A stretch of DNA of 32,270 nucleotides from IMG/VR virus record IMGVR_UViG_3300042914_001846, positions 1 to 32,270 of that record; one strand, given 5' to 3'. This DNA comes from a virus. Below are positions 1 through 9,522 of the stretch, one piece after another. The position numbers were made by a program, and so were the translations under genes. How positions within the stretch are numbered: position 1 is the stretch's first letter; each line of letters starts with the position of its first letter. The notes below the pieces were generated by a model, which searched no databases, had not been told where the DNA came from, and worked only from the letters and a program-made list of their open reading frames with translations.

Positions 1-2
1 AT

Positions 3-239
3 TATGGTGGGGTCTATTATGGTAGAAAACAAGGTACTTACTCTGTAAAAAGAAAAGTTATTGCTAAACAAGATATACCAAAATTACAACCATATAAAGA
101 GAGGTATGGTTGTTTTTACTGTAGTTCTCTAATATCAGAACAAGATACTATTGATAAAGGATATAAATATTATCAAGATTACTTAAATTTTTCTGGTAAA
201 TGTAATACTGGGGTTTGGGAAAAGGTAGAAAATGACTAA
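3..239 (+). CDS. Hypothetical protein, 5' end outside the window
   Basis: An open frame enters from the left edge (codons in phase with base 3) and ends at TAA 237-239, giving the last 78 residues of a rightward protein. The visible part is rich in Lys and Tyr. It has a CxxC pair (CFYC) and a third Cys about 30 residues later (GKCNTG), which could be part of a small metal-binding fold, but the fourth ligand is not evident. Its stop overlaps the start of the next gene by 8 nt, so the two are probably co-translated. I do not recognise the family. Both genes run opposite to the structural block and belong to a different transcription unit. Confidence 0.55.
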   Translation, partial: YGGVYYGRKQGTYSVKRKVIAKQDIPKLQPYKERYGCFYCSSLISEQDTIDKGYKYYQDYLNFSGKCNTGVWEKVEND

Positions 240-510
240 CTTAGAAAATTTATTTGAACAACACTTTCCCAAAGGAGTTAAATACTATCCAAAGTCTAGT
301 AAAGAACTGATAGTTTACATAACTGAAGAAGAATACTTACTAAGTTTAAAGATTAAATTGTTTATTGACACTTGGGCATCTTATCTTTACTTTGGAGATA
401 ATTTAGATAAGATGCTTATTTATCAGTCAACAGATTTAGATGAATTAATGCGGGTTACTAAAGATAAGTTAAATAAAATGTTTACAGGTTGGGTTAGTAA
501 AGTAAACTAA
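232..510 (+). CDS. Hypothetical protein, 92 aa
   Basis: A small rightward gene beginning at ATG 232, with AAGG about 6 nt upstream as a plausible ribosome site, and overlapping the preceding partial gene by 8 nt. The product is charged and aromatic-rich, with no signal peptide or membrane segment, and I recognise no domain. The tight overlap and the ribosome site argue that it is a real gene. It is the last sizeable rightward gene before the convergent junction with the leftward virion block. Confidence 0.6.
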   Translation: MTNLENLFEQHFPKGVKYYPKSSKELIVYITEEEYLLSLKIKLFIDTWASYLYFGDNLDKMLIYQSTDLDELMRVTKDKLNKMFTGWVSKVN

Positions 511-511
511 T

Positions 512-583
512 ATGAATAACTATAAAATTAATTTACTATTAGGTATCCCCATTGAGCCTCCTAATTTTAATTTAGATCAGTAA
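512..583 (+). CDS. Possible 23-residue micro-ORF at the convergent junction
   Basis: ATG at 512 lies one base after the TAA of the 92-aa gene and the frame runs 23 codons to TAA at 581-583. It crosses the end of the leftward DUF4815 gene by 7 nt. No Shine-Dalgarno sequence is visible, so translation would rely on coupling to the upstream stop. It is too short for composition to be informative and may be chance. Confidence 0.2.
   Translation: MNNYKINLLLGIPIEPPNFNLDQ
538..565. terminator. Weak hairpin between convergent genes
   Basis: ATTAGG and CCTAAT form a 6-bp stem around a 16-nt loop, followed on the plus strand by TTTAATTTA. It sits where the rightward genes meet the leftward virion operon, a sensible place for a (possibly bidirectional) terminator. 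The stem is short and AT-rich and the loop is long, so the call is tentative. Confidence 0.25.
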
Positions 584-3393
584 ACAGCTCCCTTCAGTTT
601 CATAATATAAGGTACTATTTCAACATTCTGACTACTAAACTCTATTTTTAAAGTTAATTTAGTTCTCAACATTCTAGAAGTATTACCATTGATATCTGTA
701 CTTACTGTAGTAGGGTCTAAATTCTTAACTACCCAAGTACCTTTATATAAAGGTATATTCCCATTTACTAACCCTACACTAGTAGTATCTAACTGTATTG
801 CTTGCCAAGTTTCCCCAGTATTAGAACTGAATGCTACATTAATGCTAGTTCCAGTAGGTTTATAGTAATCAAACTCTACTTCTACATTTCTATAACCTTT
901 TTTGTAATCTATAGTTCTGCTAACCCAAGTCCCAGTCTTCTTATTTTCATGGATAGTAAAGTCAGATTGATTTAGCAATACTATAGGAAACAAGTTAGCA
1001 GTACCACTTAAAGATAACTTAATATCAACTTCACTTCTGTTGCCTTCTATTGGTTGACTAGAGTTAAGAGGTAACCAACTGCCATTAACATTCTTATAGA
1101 AGTATTCTACTTTAGTAGCCTGAGGACAAATAGTCTTAATATTTCTGTTAATAAAGTGAATATTACCTAAAGGATTACTAATCTTGTAAACTAGTTCACT
1201 ATTGCTAACTGAAGGTACTGCTTGTACTAACTGAAAAGTTAAGTCTTTAGATAACTCTCTATTCCAGTTAAAAGGTCCACATAATACTAATTTTTTAGTT
1301 ATTAAGTCTCCTCCAATTAAAGGTTGCAAATCAGAAACAGAACTAGAATTAAGACTTCTTTGACCTTGTTCAGCATAGTAAAACTCTAAAGGTTGACCAT
1401 TAGTTAAAGGAGCTATTACTAAAGCATATTGTCCTGTAGATGTTAAAGGGACGGGTATATCAAAATTAACTGAACTAAATCTTGTACCATCTGAAGATAA
1501 GTTAACATCTATTAATTTTAGTAACCCTTGTCCTAATACTTCTCCAGTAGGTAAATCATTTGTAGCTTTTACTATGGAGACTAAAGCAACATTAGTATTA
1601 AGATTATTAAACTGAGGAACTCTTCTTAAAGCTAAATTTACTTTACTAAGCATTAAAGGAGCTTGGATAGTAAAAGTTTGAGCAATACTAGAATTATTGT
1701 CTAATTTAGTTAACTCACTACCTTTATCTCTAAATAATACACTAGCTGACTGATTACTATTAGATACTGTAATAGTGTATTGTTTGTAAAGTAAGTTAGC
1801 TGGCACATTAAAAGTTAACTTAAAACCGCCATCTTCACTAGCTTTAATAGTGTTAACACTAGTTCCTAAAACTCCTTTAAGTAAGTTAAACTCAGTAATC
1901 TGAACATTACCAAATACTATTTTTAAATTATCTGCACTAGAATTAAATCCATATCCTTCTAATGTTACTAAAGTTGTTTCTAAAGTAGAAGTAATAATTA
2001 CGTTACTTGGAGTTTGTACTTCTAACTGATAGGAATTAAAAGGTTCTAACTCAGTTAAAGATTGGTACTCTTTAGTTAACTTATTAGGAGAACCATTAGA
2101 AGGATTAATTGTAATAGTAGCTCTAGATGCAGAGTCAGTTAAACTAACAAAACCAGTAGCTCTATCTTGCTGTATTACTACATTCTCACTAAGAATGGGA
2201 GTAGCAATATAAGGTAATCCATCTTTACTATTTACCTCTATACTTGCAGAGGATAACTGAGTTAAGTTACTAAAGTTCAGGGTGTTAAAAGTTACTCCAC
2301 TTCTCAATAAACCATATTTAGGAATTATAGAAGAATTGTATTCTATGTTATTAATGTCACTATTATTTAGGTTAACAAAAGAGTCAACTACAATACCTAA
2401 CAAATTAGAGTCTTCAAATGTAAACTTATCTACAGATTGCTTACTAAGAGTATTCTCTAAATATATTTCTTGATTTAGTTTATTTCTACTAAATAATAAC
2501 TTTAAATCTGAGTTAGTAACTGGTCTAGCTTTAGTAGACAATACTTGAAGTTTACTATTTACTCTTTCTATTAATCCTAAGAATATAGAGTTAGGTTTAG
2601 AAGTGGGGGCAGCTTTCTGTAAAATTAAACCACCATAGTAAGTTAAATAAACAGAATACTGTGCAGTTACTTCTCTAACTATGTTAAAAGAGGAGGGGTA
2701 ATAAAGCTCTACTAACCTACCATTTATATAAGCTTTTCCCGCATTAATACCAACTGTATTAATAGAAGTAATAGATAACTCTAATCCTTCAGCTACAAAG
2801 TTACCAGCCTCTTCATATATTCTTTGAGCTAAGTAATCTGTAATTAAAGAAGTAATATATTGATTACTATATTGTAATGAATAACCTTTCTCTCTATAGT
2901 AAAAGATATAAGGATAATTACTAATAGATTCTCCTTGAATTACAGCTATAGGAAAACTATCTGCATTTAATACTATCTTAGAACTAACTACTAACCTATC
3001 TGCACCCATGTCGCCACACAACTCACCCCCTATTAAAGGGTCTCTAAATTCAGTGACAGTAATAAACTCAGGATTGATACCTACATAAGTTCTTTGACTG
3101 TATAAAGCTAAAAAAGTAGTCTCAGGTATAGCTACAAAGTAACCTTTATTCTGAATTCTAATAAACACTTGACCTTTAGATAACTTCATCAAGTAACCTT
3201 CAGAAGTAAAACTATCTAAAGTAATCTGCAATCCTTTTATAATTCTGTAATTAGAAAATAAGTAGTCAAAAGCCTGAGTCTGTTGGTAGTTAATTAAAGA
3301 TTGTATTTCATTAAATTCAGCAGCTTGAGTTTTTTTATCAGGTCTAAATAGTATCTTTTGCCAAGTAGGATCAAATCTATCAAAGTAAGTCAT
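577..3393 (-). CDS. DUF4815-type baseplate/tail periphery protein (smaller paralogue, 938 aa)
   Basis: The N-terminus (RFDPTWQKILFRPDK, then AAEFNEIQSL at residues 24-33) matches the pattern of the phage DUF4815 family. So does the later FRDP...G.MGADRL segment near residues 116-133. Around residues 470-565 lies a beta-rich segment like an Ig/IPT-TIG module (EGYGF, then VPANLLYKQYTITV). A beta-sandwich-like region follows, and the C-terminal ~120 residues (GTWVSR...Y) are shared with the next gene upstream. DUF4815 proteins are virion proteins of myoviruses, thought to form baseplate or fibre-base parts. GAGG lies 5 nt before the ATG. It is the last gene of the leftward operon, starting 7 nt after the end of its paralogue. 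Its exact role, fibre network or adhesin scaffold, is inferred. Confidence 0.75.
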   Translation of the reverse strand: MTYFDRFDPTWQKILFRPDKKTQAAEFNEIQSLINYQQTQAFDYLFSNYRIIKGLQITLDSFTSEGYLMKLSKGQVFIRIQNKGYFVAIPETTFLALYSQRTYVGINPEFITVTEFRDPLIGGELCGDMGADRLVVSSKIVLNADSFPIAVIQGESISNYPYIFYYREKGYSLQYSNQYITSLITDYLAQRIYEEAGNFVAEGLELSITSINTVGINAGKAYINGRLVELYYPSSFNIVREVTAQYSVYLTYYGGLILQKAAPTSKPNSIFLGLIERVNSKLQVLSTKARPVTNSDLKLLFSRNKLNQEIYLENTLSKQSVDKFTFEDSNLLGIVVDSFVNLNNSDINNIEYNSSIIPKYGLLRSGVTFNTLNFSNLTQLSSASIEVNSKDGLPYIATPILSENVVIQQDRATGFVSLTDSASRATITINPSNGSPNKLTKEYQSLTELEPFNSYQLEVQTPSNVIITSTLETTLVTLEGYGFNSSADNLKIVFGNVQITEFNLLKGVLGTSVNTIKASEDGGFKLTFNVPANLLYKQYTITVSNSNQSASVLFRDKGSELTKLDNNSSIAQTFTIQAPLMLSKVNLALRRVPQFNNLNTNVALVSIVKATNDLPTGEVLGQGLLKLIDVNLSSDGTRFSSVNFDIPVPLTSTGQYALVIAPLTNGQPLEFYYAEQGQRSLNSSSVSDLQPLIGGDLITKKLVLCGPFNWNRELSKDLTFQLVQAVPSVSNSELVYKISNPLGNIHFINRNIKTICPQATKVEYFYKNVNGSWLPLNSSQPIEGNRSEVDIKLSLSGTANLFPIVLLNQSDFTIHENKKTGTWVSRTIDYKKGYRNVEVEFDYYKPTGTSINVAFSSNTGETWQAIQLDTTSVGLVNGNIPLYKGTWVVKNLDPTTVSTDINGNTSRMLRTKLTLKIEFSSQNVEIVPYIMKLKGAVY

Positions 3394-3400
3394 ATTTACC

Positions 3401-6400
3401 TCAGGCTACATAAGTTTTAATATTAAGCACGTTAGGTTGAATGGCTACATTATTAGTAGTAAACTCTACTTTCCACCTAAATCTATTTCTACCTTCTCCA
3501 TTACTTATATAAAGAGTTTCATTAGATAATTTCCATGTAGCTTGCTTAACTTGTAACCCTGCATCAATAAATTTATCAGTAGTGGTATCTTTAGTTAGCT
3601 CAAACCATTCTTGACCTTGGGTAAGTAAACCTTCATTAGGACTATAATAAACTTTAATATTAGTTTCATCAGGTTGTAAGTAATCTAAAGTCACATATAT
3701 GTCTTTATACAGGCTATTATAAGTAATCTGATTAGATATAATATAAGAACTAGATAAACCTAGATACAAACTAACTGAAGAACCTTGCAACATCAATGCA
3801 GGAGAAACATTGTTTCTTAGTGAAGATAACTTAGCTCTAATGGCTACATGGAATACAGGAGTATCTAAACACACTAATTTATTAGAGTCAAAGTTAACCC
3901 AAGTATTAGTTCCAATAAGCTGGTATTGATATTGAATAAAAGTATCTGAAGGTAATATATCTCTACTATTTAAACAAAAGGAACTAACAGAACTTAAGTT
4001 ATCTACTATACCATAGTTGCCTAAATTAACAATAACCTCATTAGCAATAGTAAAAGTAGCTTTTTGTAACTCATAAGTTAAGTCTTCCCTTTCTAATCTA
4101 TTTAAAGCTTTACCCTCATTAGAATAAAATAGCTCCCCTTCTAGATAAAGTTGGTCTCCTACTAATCCTCCAGTAAGTAAATCAGTTCCAGCAACTTCAG
4201 CACTAAATACTTTATATCCACTACCTTTAGAATAAAGACTAAAATTATAAAGTTTCTTAGGATCTATTAGTATAGGATAACTAAAAGTAAACTCAGTCCA
4301 ATTAATGCCATTTGTAGAAGGTTGGTATAGATTACTAAAAGCACTAGAATAATAACTTCTGTTAGGAGCTTTATCAACTAAATCAGCTTCTCCTAAGTTA
4401 ACTATTAAGTCTTCATTTAGGTCTATAGACTTTAGTTTTAATTTTACTTTAGTTAAGTAACAGTAGTCGTATACTTTAAAAGTTTGATAGATAGAATCAA
4501 ACAATATAGGAAACTGCTGTTCTGTAGTTAAAGCGGTTGAACTAATATTAGGTAGAGTGCCAGGATTGACTATACTGCTATTAAACTGAAAAGTTTGAGA
4601 ATCATATCTATTAGACTTTAACTTTAGTAAAAAAGAATCTGCTATAGGTTTATTAAAAGATATATCCCAATTTTCTAAAGTAGATATAACTATCTGACTA
4701 AATAAATTATTGTAGACTCCTATTTGAGTTTTAGCATAACCTTTACTACCAGTTGAAGCTACAGATACAACTTCTAAACTATGAGAACCAAAGACTAAAT
4801 CAGTAGGTATAGTAAAACTAAAAGAAATAGTACCATCACTTTTACTTCTTATACTACCTGGATACTCTACTGATAAAGGTGTACTGTCTAATAAAGTATA
4901 GTTTCTTATCTCAGTTCCAGATAAATATACTTTATACCCCCCATTGTTAGGAGGTAATTCTTCTACTTTTACTTTAACTAAGTTAGTATTAGACTTAACT
5001 AAATTAGATATATATCCAAAAAAGCTAACTGTATTCTGAAATATATTTCCTATAGGAGTACCTTCTATAAAAGACTTATATAACTTTTCTCCAAAAGACT
5101 TAAATAATACTTGATTATTAGTAGATATATTTTGAAGTATTAAAGACTTATTATCTGAAAGTCTAGTAAGTAAAGTAGTAGCTTTTGCTAAAGGGTCACA
5201 AGAAGTAAACTTACTAAAAGGTTTATTATTAAAAATTAATTCAGGATAAGCTGTAATTTTAGCTCTTTTGTTAATATTAATCTGAGAATTTACTGTTCTA
5301 ATTTTAGTTAATCTATTTTGAGATAACAGTACAGAGTTAGAGTAAGGTAATGTTACAAAATAGCTATTTCCAAACTCATTGTTACTTACTGTACCTCCAG
5401 ATACATACTTTAAGTTAACATCTTTATGTGTGTAGCCTCCAGTAAGAGATTGTATAGAAGGTGATATAGCCCCTGTACTGTTATCCAAGTTTACTTTAGA
5501 TAAATCTTGAAGAGAGTTATTGTAATAACCTATAGGGGTTACTTCATTACTAGCAGCATCTAATTGAGCAGCCACATCTAACTTTTGGTTCCCTAACTCA
5601 CAAGTATTCTTTTTAACTAACTCTACAATACTTTGAATCTCTTCATTTCTTAGTATTTTACAATCAGAAGGAGTTACTTCAATAGAGTTAGCATATACTT
5701 TAAAAGTAGCTAAAGGTAACAGATTATTAGCTACAACAGGTAATTCAGTTACTCCAGAAGAAGATAGAGTATAGTTTAGATTACCTTCTTTATCTAAAAT
5801 TATTACTCCTATTTTAAAAAGATAGTAAGTGTAGTCTACATAAAATCTCTGATTAGGAGCAGGTGTAGTATTAATAAACTCAATAGAATCAGTAACTTGA
5901 TTTAATTGGTAATCAGTTCCTTTAGCTAAAGGTTGAGTATATAAAAAAGATACATAGTAAGTAGTCCCAGCAGAGGGTTCCCTAGCATTTACAGAACTTA
6001 AAGACCAATCTATTTCAGACTGATTAATTAATTGATAGTCTACTCCTTCTACATAAGTAGTATCTGCCTGGAATACTTTAACTATTTTAAATATAGAATC
6101 ATCTCCTAACTTATCTGTAGTTCCTGAAATTACTCCTCTAACTATAGGTTTATTATACTCAGCTAACTCAGCAGTTACATTAACTACATCTGCTACTGGT
6201 CTAAATCCTAATTGATAAGAGTTAGAACTACCTGCCCCTGATAAGTTAGCTGAGTTAACATTTACTAATAAAACTTCAGAGTTCCCTACTATAACATTAT
6301 TAGTATCTCTTTCTTTGATAGTTATATTAACTTCTATTTGATTAGCTATTTCATTTAAAGTAGTGGATGTCACTTCTAAAGCAGAACCAACTCTATTTAT

Positions 6401-7801
6401 AACTAAATTATTTTTAATTATAGTTCTTAATATCTCACTGCTTAATATTAGAGTAGTAGAACTAATGTTTATAGAGCTTAAAGTTTGATTAATAGGTTTA
6501 TTAACTTGAATAGTTATAAAATCAAGTAGACTATTTATACTATTAAAAGAAGTATTATTTAAAGACAATTCAAGTTTAATATCTACAAACTGCTGGTTAT
6601 AGAGAAGTTTAGTAAACTCAATAACCAATAAAGTGTTTTGATTAACTACATCAGACCATAAAGAGTTATTCTCTAAACTAAAAGTTCTTAAAGTAGTAGC
6701 TTGATTACCAGCATAAGTAAAAATAGCCCCATTAACTTTACTAACTTCTAAACTCTTAGGCACTTCTAATACTACAGGAGATAGTATAGGAACTCTGTAC
6801 CCTTCTACATAAGCAACTCCAGGAGATACAGAAAAGTAAACTTTATCAGTAAGTAAACTTTTAGCACTAGTTAAAGACTGTTGAGCTTTATCTGAGATTA
6901 TTTTTTTACTTGTATACAATCTAGATAATTCATTATATCTAGCTGTAATATCTTCTAACCTTAATTCCAAGTCTTGTAAAGCAATTAAATTAGAGTTAGT
7001 TGGGGTTCTGTTGTAAACTAAAGTAGCTGCTTGAACTTGAGAAGTTAAGTTATCTACAGAAGTTTTAGCATTTAATACTTGAGAATAAGCATTTTGAGTT
7101 TCATTAACTAAGTTTGTAGTATTGTCTTGTAAAGCATTATATTTAGCTACATCTGTAACTGCTTTGTCAGTAGCTTCAATAACAGATACTTCTAAACCTC
7201 CCGGTAAACAAAAGTTTCCTGTTCTAGCATAAGTATAGTTAGCCAAAGATTCATCTATTTTGGAGTAAAGGTTAGTTTCTCTTTGAATCAAACCTCCATT
7301 AACTACTCTAGCTAAAGTAAAAGCAGTAGTATCATCTATTACTAAAGTAGTATTCCAAATTAATCTAGCTGCACCAGGTAAACCATATAAAGCTCCTTCT
7401 TTAACAGGGTCTCTTAAATTAGGTACTTCTTCTTCAGTAATAATAGATGGAGTAATAGATAACCCTATATTAAACTCTCCAGTATTATTAACCGTAATAG
7501 TTTGTTCTGGTACATCTAACACAATTCCATCTACATAGAACTTACCAGATGATATAGTAAATATACTTTCATCTACTGTTTTAGATAGTAATTCAAACTT
7601 AAGCCCATAGATGACAGTACCATTAGCAAACAAAGTATCTAAACCTTGTTTCATAAAGTCCTGCATTAGTGACTGCATCTCTATTAACTCAGCAGTCTGG
7701 AGAGGTCTACCATGATTAAAAAGTAGCTTTACCCAACCTGTCTCTCTTGTGTATCTATCTCTATAATCACCAGAATTAAAGTTATATAAATTAGTTGCCA
7801 T
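3401..7801 (-). CDS. DUF4815-type baseplate/tail periphery protein (larger paralogue, 1466 aa)
   Basis: This protein shares its N-terminal module with the neighbouring 938-aa protein (GWVKLLFNHGRPLQTAELIE at residues 22-41; NLRDP...G.PGAARL at 128-147) and also the C-terminal module. It differs by a strongly helical, heptad-like insertion of about 105 residues (roughly 212-318), just before the SPGVAYVEGYRV strand region, where the shorter paralogue has only a few residues. An Ig-like segment (VPTD-type strand pattern SFTIPTDLVFGSHSLEVVS) and a jelly-roll-like region occupy the second half. It probably assembles at the baseplate periphery as a fibre or fibre-attachment protein. No Shine-Dalgarno sequence is visible before the ATG, which lies one base from the stop of the 192-aa gene, suggesting coupled translation. 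Confidence 0.75.
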   Translation of the reverse strand: MATNLYNFNSGDYRDRYTRETGWVKLLFNHGRPLQTAELIEMQSLMQDFMKQGLDTLFANGTVIYGLKFELLSKTVDESIFTISSGKFYVDGIVLDVPEQTITVNNTGEFNIGLSITPSIITEEEVPNLRDPVKEGALYGLPGAARLIWNTTLVIDDTTAFTLARVVNGGLIQRETNLYSKIDESLANYTYARTGNFCLPGGLEVSVIEATDKAVTDVAKYNALQDNTTNLVNETQNAYSQVLNAKTSVDNLTSQVQAATLVYNRTPTNSNLIALQDLELRLEDITARYNELSRLYTSKKIISDKAQQSLTSAKSLLTDKVYFSVSPGVAYVEGYRVPILSPVVLEVPKSLEVSKVNGAIFTYAGNQATTLRTFSLENNSLWSDVVNQNTLLVIEFTKLLYNQQFVDIKLELSLNNTSFNSINSLLDFITIQVNKPINQTLSSINISSTTLILSSEILRTIIKNNLVINRVGSALEVTSTTLNEIANQIEVNITIKERDTNNVIVGNSEVLLVNVNSANLSGAGSSNSYQLGFRPVADVVNVTAELAEYNKPIVRGVISGTTDKLGDDSIFKIVKVFQADTTYVEGVDYQLINQSEIDWSLSSVNAREPSAGTTYYVSFLYTQPLAKGTDYQLNQVTDSIEFINTTPAPNQRFYVDYTYYLFKIGVIILDKEGNLNYTLSSSGVTELPVVANNLLPLATFKVYANSIEVTPSDCKILRNEEIQSIVELVKKNTCELGNQKLDVAAQLDAASNEVTPIGYYNNSLQDLSKVNLDNSTGAISPSIQSLTGGYTHKDVNLKYVSGGTVSNNEFGNSYFVTLPYSNSVLLSQNRLTKIRTVNSQININKRAKITAYPELIFNNKPFSKFTSCDPLAKATTLLTRLSDNKSLILQNISTNNQVLFKSFGEKLYKSFIEGTPIGNIFQNTVSFFGYISNLVKSNTNLVKVKVEELPPNNGGYKVYLSGTEIRNYTLLDSTPLSVEYPGSIRSKSDGTISFSFTIPTDLVFGSHSLEVVSVASTGSKGYAKTQIGVYNNLFSQIVISTLENWDISFNKPIADSFLLKLKSNRYDSQTFQFNSSIVNPGTLPNISSTALTTEQQFPILFDSIYQTFKVYDYCYLTKVKLKLKSIDLNEDLIVNLGEADLVDKAPNRSYYSSAFSNLYQPSTNGINWTEFTFSYPILIDPKKLYNFSLYSKGSGYKVFSAEVAGTDLLTGGLVGDQLYLEGELFYSNEGKALNRLEREDLTYELQKATFTIANEVIVNLGNYGIVDNLSSVSSFCLNSRDILPSDTFIQYQYQLIGTNTWVNFDSNKLVCLDTPVFHVAIRAKLSSLRNNVSPALMLQGSSVSLYLGLSSSYIISNQITYNSLYKDIYVTLDYLQPDETNIKVYYSPNEGLLTQGQEWFELTKDTTTDKFIDAGLQVKQATWKLSNETLYISNGEGRNRFRWKVEFTTNNVAIQPNVLNIKTYVA

Positions 7802-7802
7802 A

Positions 7803-8381
7803 TTAAAGTTTTAATAATAGTTGGAATATAGACGTTTTAGCAAGTATGTTACTCTTAAATATGGGTGTAAAGTAAGAAGCCCAGTATAAACTACCTTGAT
7901 TGACTACAGAAGTGGGTAAGTATCTAATTTGTCCTGGGTTAGTAAAAGTAACATTTTTAAATAACCCTGCCACTCTAAAGTTTTCTATATTGGCAAAAGT
8001 TAAATCACTTTCTTCAATCAGTATTCTAAAGTAAAGATAATCTGGGGATATTGCTTCTAAAGTTTCTCTATTAGTAGTTTGTAAGTTAATAAGAGTTAAC
8101 TCTTGATTTCCTATAACCTCTCCACAACTTTCAAACTGTATACCCTCACATTGGCTTTTAGTTGCTAAAGTTTTATATATAGGCTGTTTATATAACTTGA
8201 TATCTGGAATGCTAGTTATAGTTTCTTCAAGGCTAGGCGGATTTTCTTCACTTACATCAGCTCCCCAACTATTATTCCAAGCTGTGTTCTTACCTATAGC
8301 AAAAAAGTAAGTAGAGTTCACTAAGTAAAGTAGTCTATCTACTTTACTAATACTAGTATTTATATTTCTAAATATTGTCAT
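7803..8381 (-). CDS. Small baseplate wedge-like structural protein, 192 aa
   Basis: Residues 26-35 read FFAIGKNTAW, followed after a short gap by ENPPSLEE (46-53). This aromatic-AIG-x3-W then PP signature is common at the N-termini of myovirus baseplate/fibre-base proteins (pattern FYxAIGRxxPW...PPxP), so a baseplate wedge role is likely, though I cannot name the T4 counterpart. The gene overlaps the end of the FAD-protein gene by 14 nt. It has a good ribosome site (AAAGGA, 8 nt spacing) inside that gene, so the two are translationally coupled. No catalytic motif is seen. Confidence 0.55.
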   Translation of the reverse strand: MTIFRNINTSISKVDRLLYLVNSTYFFAIGKNTAWNNSWGADVSEENPPSLEETITSIPDIKLYKQPIYKTLATKSQCEGIQFESCGEVIGNQELTLINLQTTNRETLEAISPDYLYFRILIEESDLTFANIENFRVAGLFKNVTFTNPGQIRYLPTSVVNQGSLYWASYFTPIFKSNILAKTSIFQLLLKL

Positions 8382-9489
8382 GTTCTATATCCTTTATAAT
8401 CTCTTTGGCTGTAATACCTGCTGATATTAAAGAATGCTGTCTTGGTCCATCATAAGCAGTAGCTAGTATACCTGACACATACCAATTAGCATCGGCGTAA
8501 TTAAGTTTAAAGTTATTAGTTATATCTGGAAAGTTAGCTATATAAGCATTAGTATTTACTTCTAAAGGAAGTGAATTTAAACTAGGAACTAAACCAGCAA
8601 CTAAACTAATATAATCAACCTCTACGTTAATAACTTCAGAGTAATCTTTAACTATTAATTTTTTAAAGTTAGTATTTTTAAGCTTACTTGCTATATAAGA
8701 AGTGATAGAAGGCTGCCATTGCTTAACTTTATTCAAGTAATTTAATCTGTCTTTATAGTTAGTTAAACTTTTGTAATAGCTTCCTAACGCTGATTTAGTT
8801 CCCCATTCTTTATAGTTAGGTGCAGGATACTGATTTAATTTAGGTTCTTTTTTAATAACCCAAGTTACTTCACCTGTTAATTTACTACTAAAATAGTTAA
8901 CTTGTTCAGCAGCTCCTTGACCTGACCCCAATACTAACCATTTCTTATTAAAGTAATCTTTAGGCTTTTGTAATATATTATTTAACTTAATTACTCTATC
9001 TTTTAGACTGGTATTTTTAATCCAACTAGGTATATTATCTTTACCTTTATACCCAATACAGAATACTACAGCATCTCCTTTTATAGATTTACCATTAGCT
9101 AAATTAACAGTATTACCCTGTACAGAAGTTACTGTTTGTTTGACTAACTTTACTTTATTATCTAAAAGGTACTGTAATACCCATTCAAGATAACTACAGA
9201 AGTCTTCTCTGTTTACTTTAATATCACAAGATTCTATAGCTGTTTGATTATTAGTAAAAGGTAAATTGTATTCTAAATATTTATTTAAACTAAACTCTTG
9301 AAGTTCCTCTAAATAAGTTACTAAATCAAAAGTAAGTGGACTTCTCATTTGTAAATCTTCTATTAAGTAGTTAGAAGTCCAAGTATGTAAAGGAGAAGGG
9401 TCTATTAAAGTAACTTTATGGCATTTATATAGAGCATACAAAGCTACAGATAATCCTCTTGGACCAGCTCCTACAATAGTAATTTTCAT
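8368..9489 (-). CDS. FAD/NAD(P)-binding oxidoreductase (SidA/NAD_binding_9-like) embedded in the baseplate operon
   Basis: The protein is 373 aa. It begins MKITIVGAGPRGLSVA, a textbook beta-alpha-beta dinucleotide fold (GAGPRG, residues 7-12), with an acidic residue ending the second strand (LIDP, 28-31). A hydrophobic FCIGY segment (143-147) takes the place of the usual ATG motif. A second Rossmann motif GSGQGAAE (188-195) resembles the NADPH site of N-hydroxylating monooxygenases such as SidA/PvdA. The C-terminal YVSGI...GPRQHSLISAGITAKEII (337-365) fits the closing FAD-contact segment. Such enzymes oxidise small molecules using FAD and NAD(P)H in the cytosol, and the substrate here is unknown. 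It lies between two virion genes, 33 nt after one and overlapping the next by 14 nt, with GGGAG upstream. It has all the major motifs and no frameshift, so it is probably functional. A reduced or structural role is also possible. Confidence 0.8.
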   Translation of the reverse strand: MKITIVGAGPRGLSVALYALYKCHKVTLIDPSPLHTWTSNYLIEDLQMRSPLTFDLVTYLEELQEFSLNKYLEYNLPFTNNQTAIESCDIKVNREDFCSYLEWVLQYLLDNKVKLVKQTVTSVQGNTVNLANGKSIKGDAVVFCIGYKGKDNIPSWIKNTSLKDRVIKLNNILQKPKDYFNKKWLVLGSGQGAAEQVNYFSSKLTGEVTWVIKKEPKLNQYPAPNYKEWGTKSALGSYYKSLTNYKDRLNYLNKVKQWQPSITSYIASKLKNTNFKKLIVKDYSEVINVEVDYISLVAGLVPSLNSLPLEVNTNAYIANFPDITNNFKLNYADANWYVSGILATAYDGPRQHSLISAGITAKEIIKDIEHDNI

Positions 9490-9522
9490 ATAGAGTAAAC
9501 TCCCTTATTTTTCTTGACATAT

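Noticed and set aside
8355-8365. T4-type late promoter TATAAATA on the minus strand
   Set aside because: The match is inside the start of the 192-aa coding region and no copies were seen in the non-coding leaders of sheath, tube, 367-aa or lysin genes. It looks like chance in AT-rich DNA.
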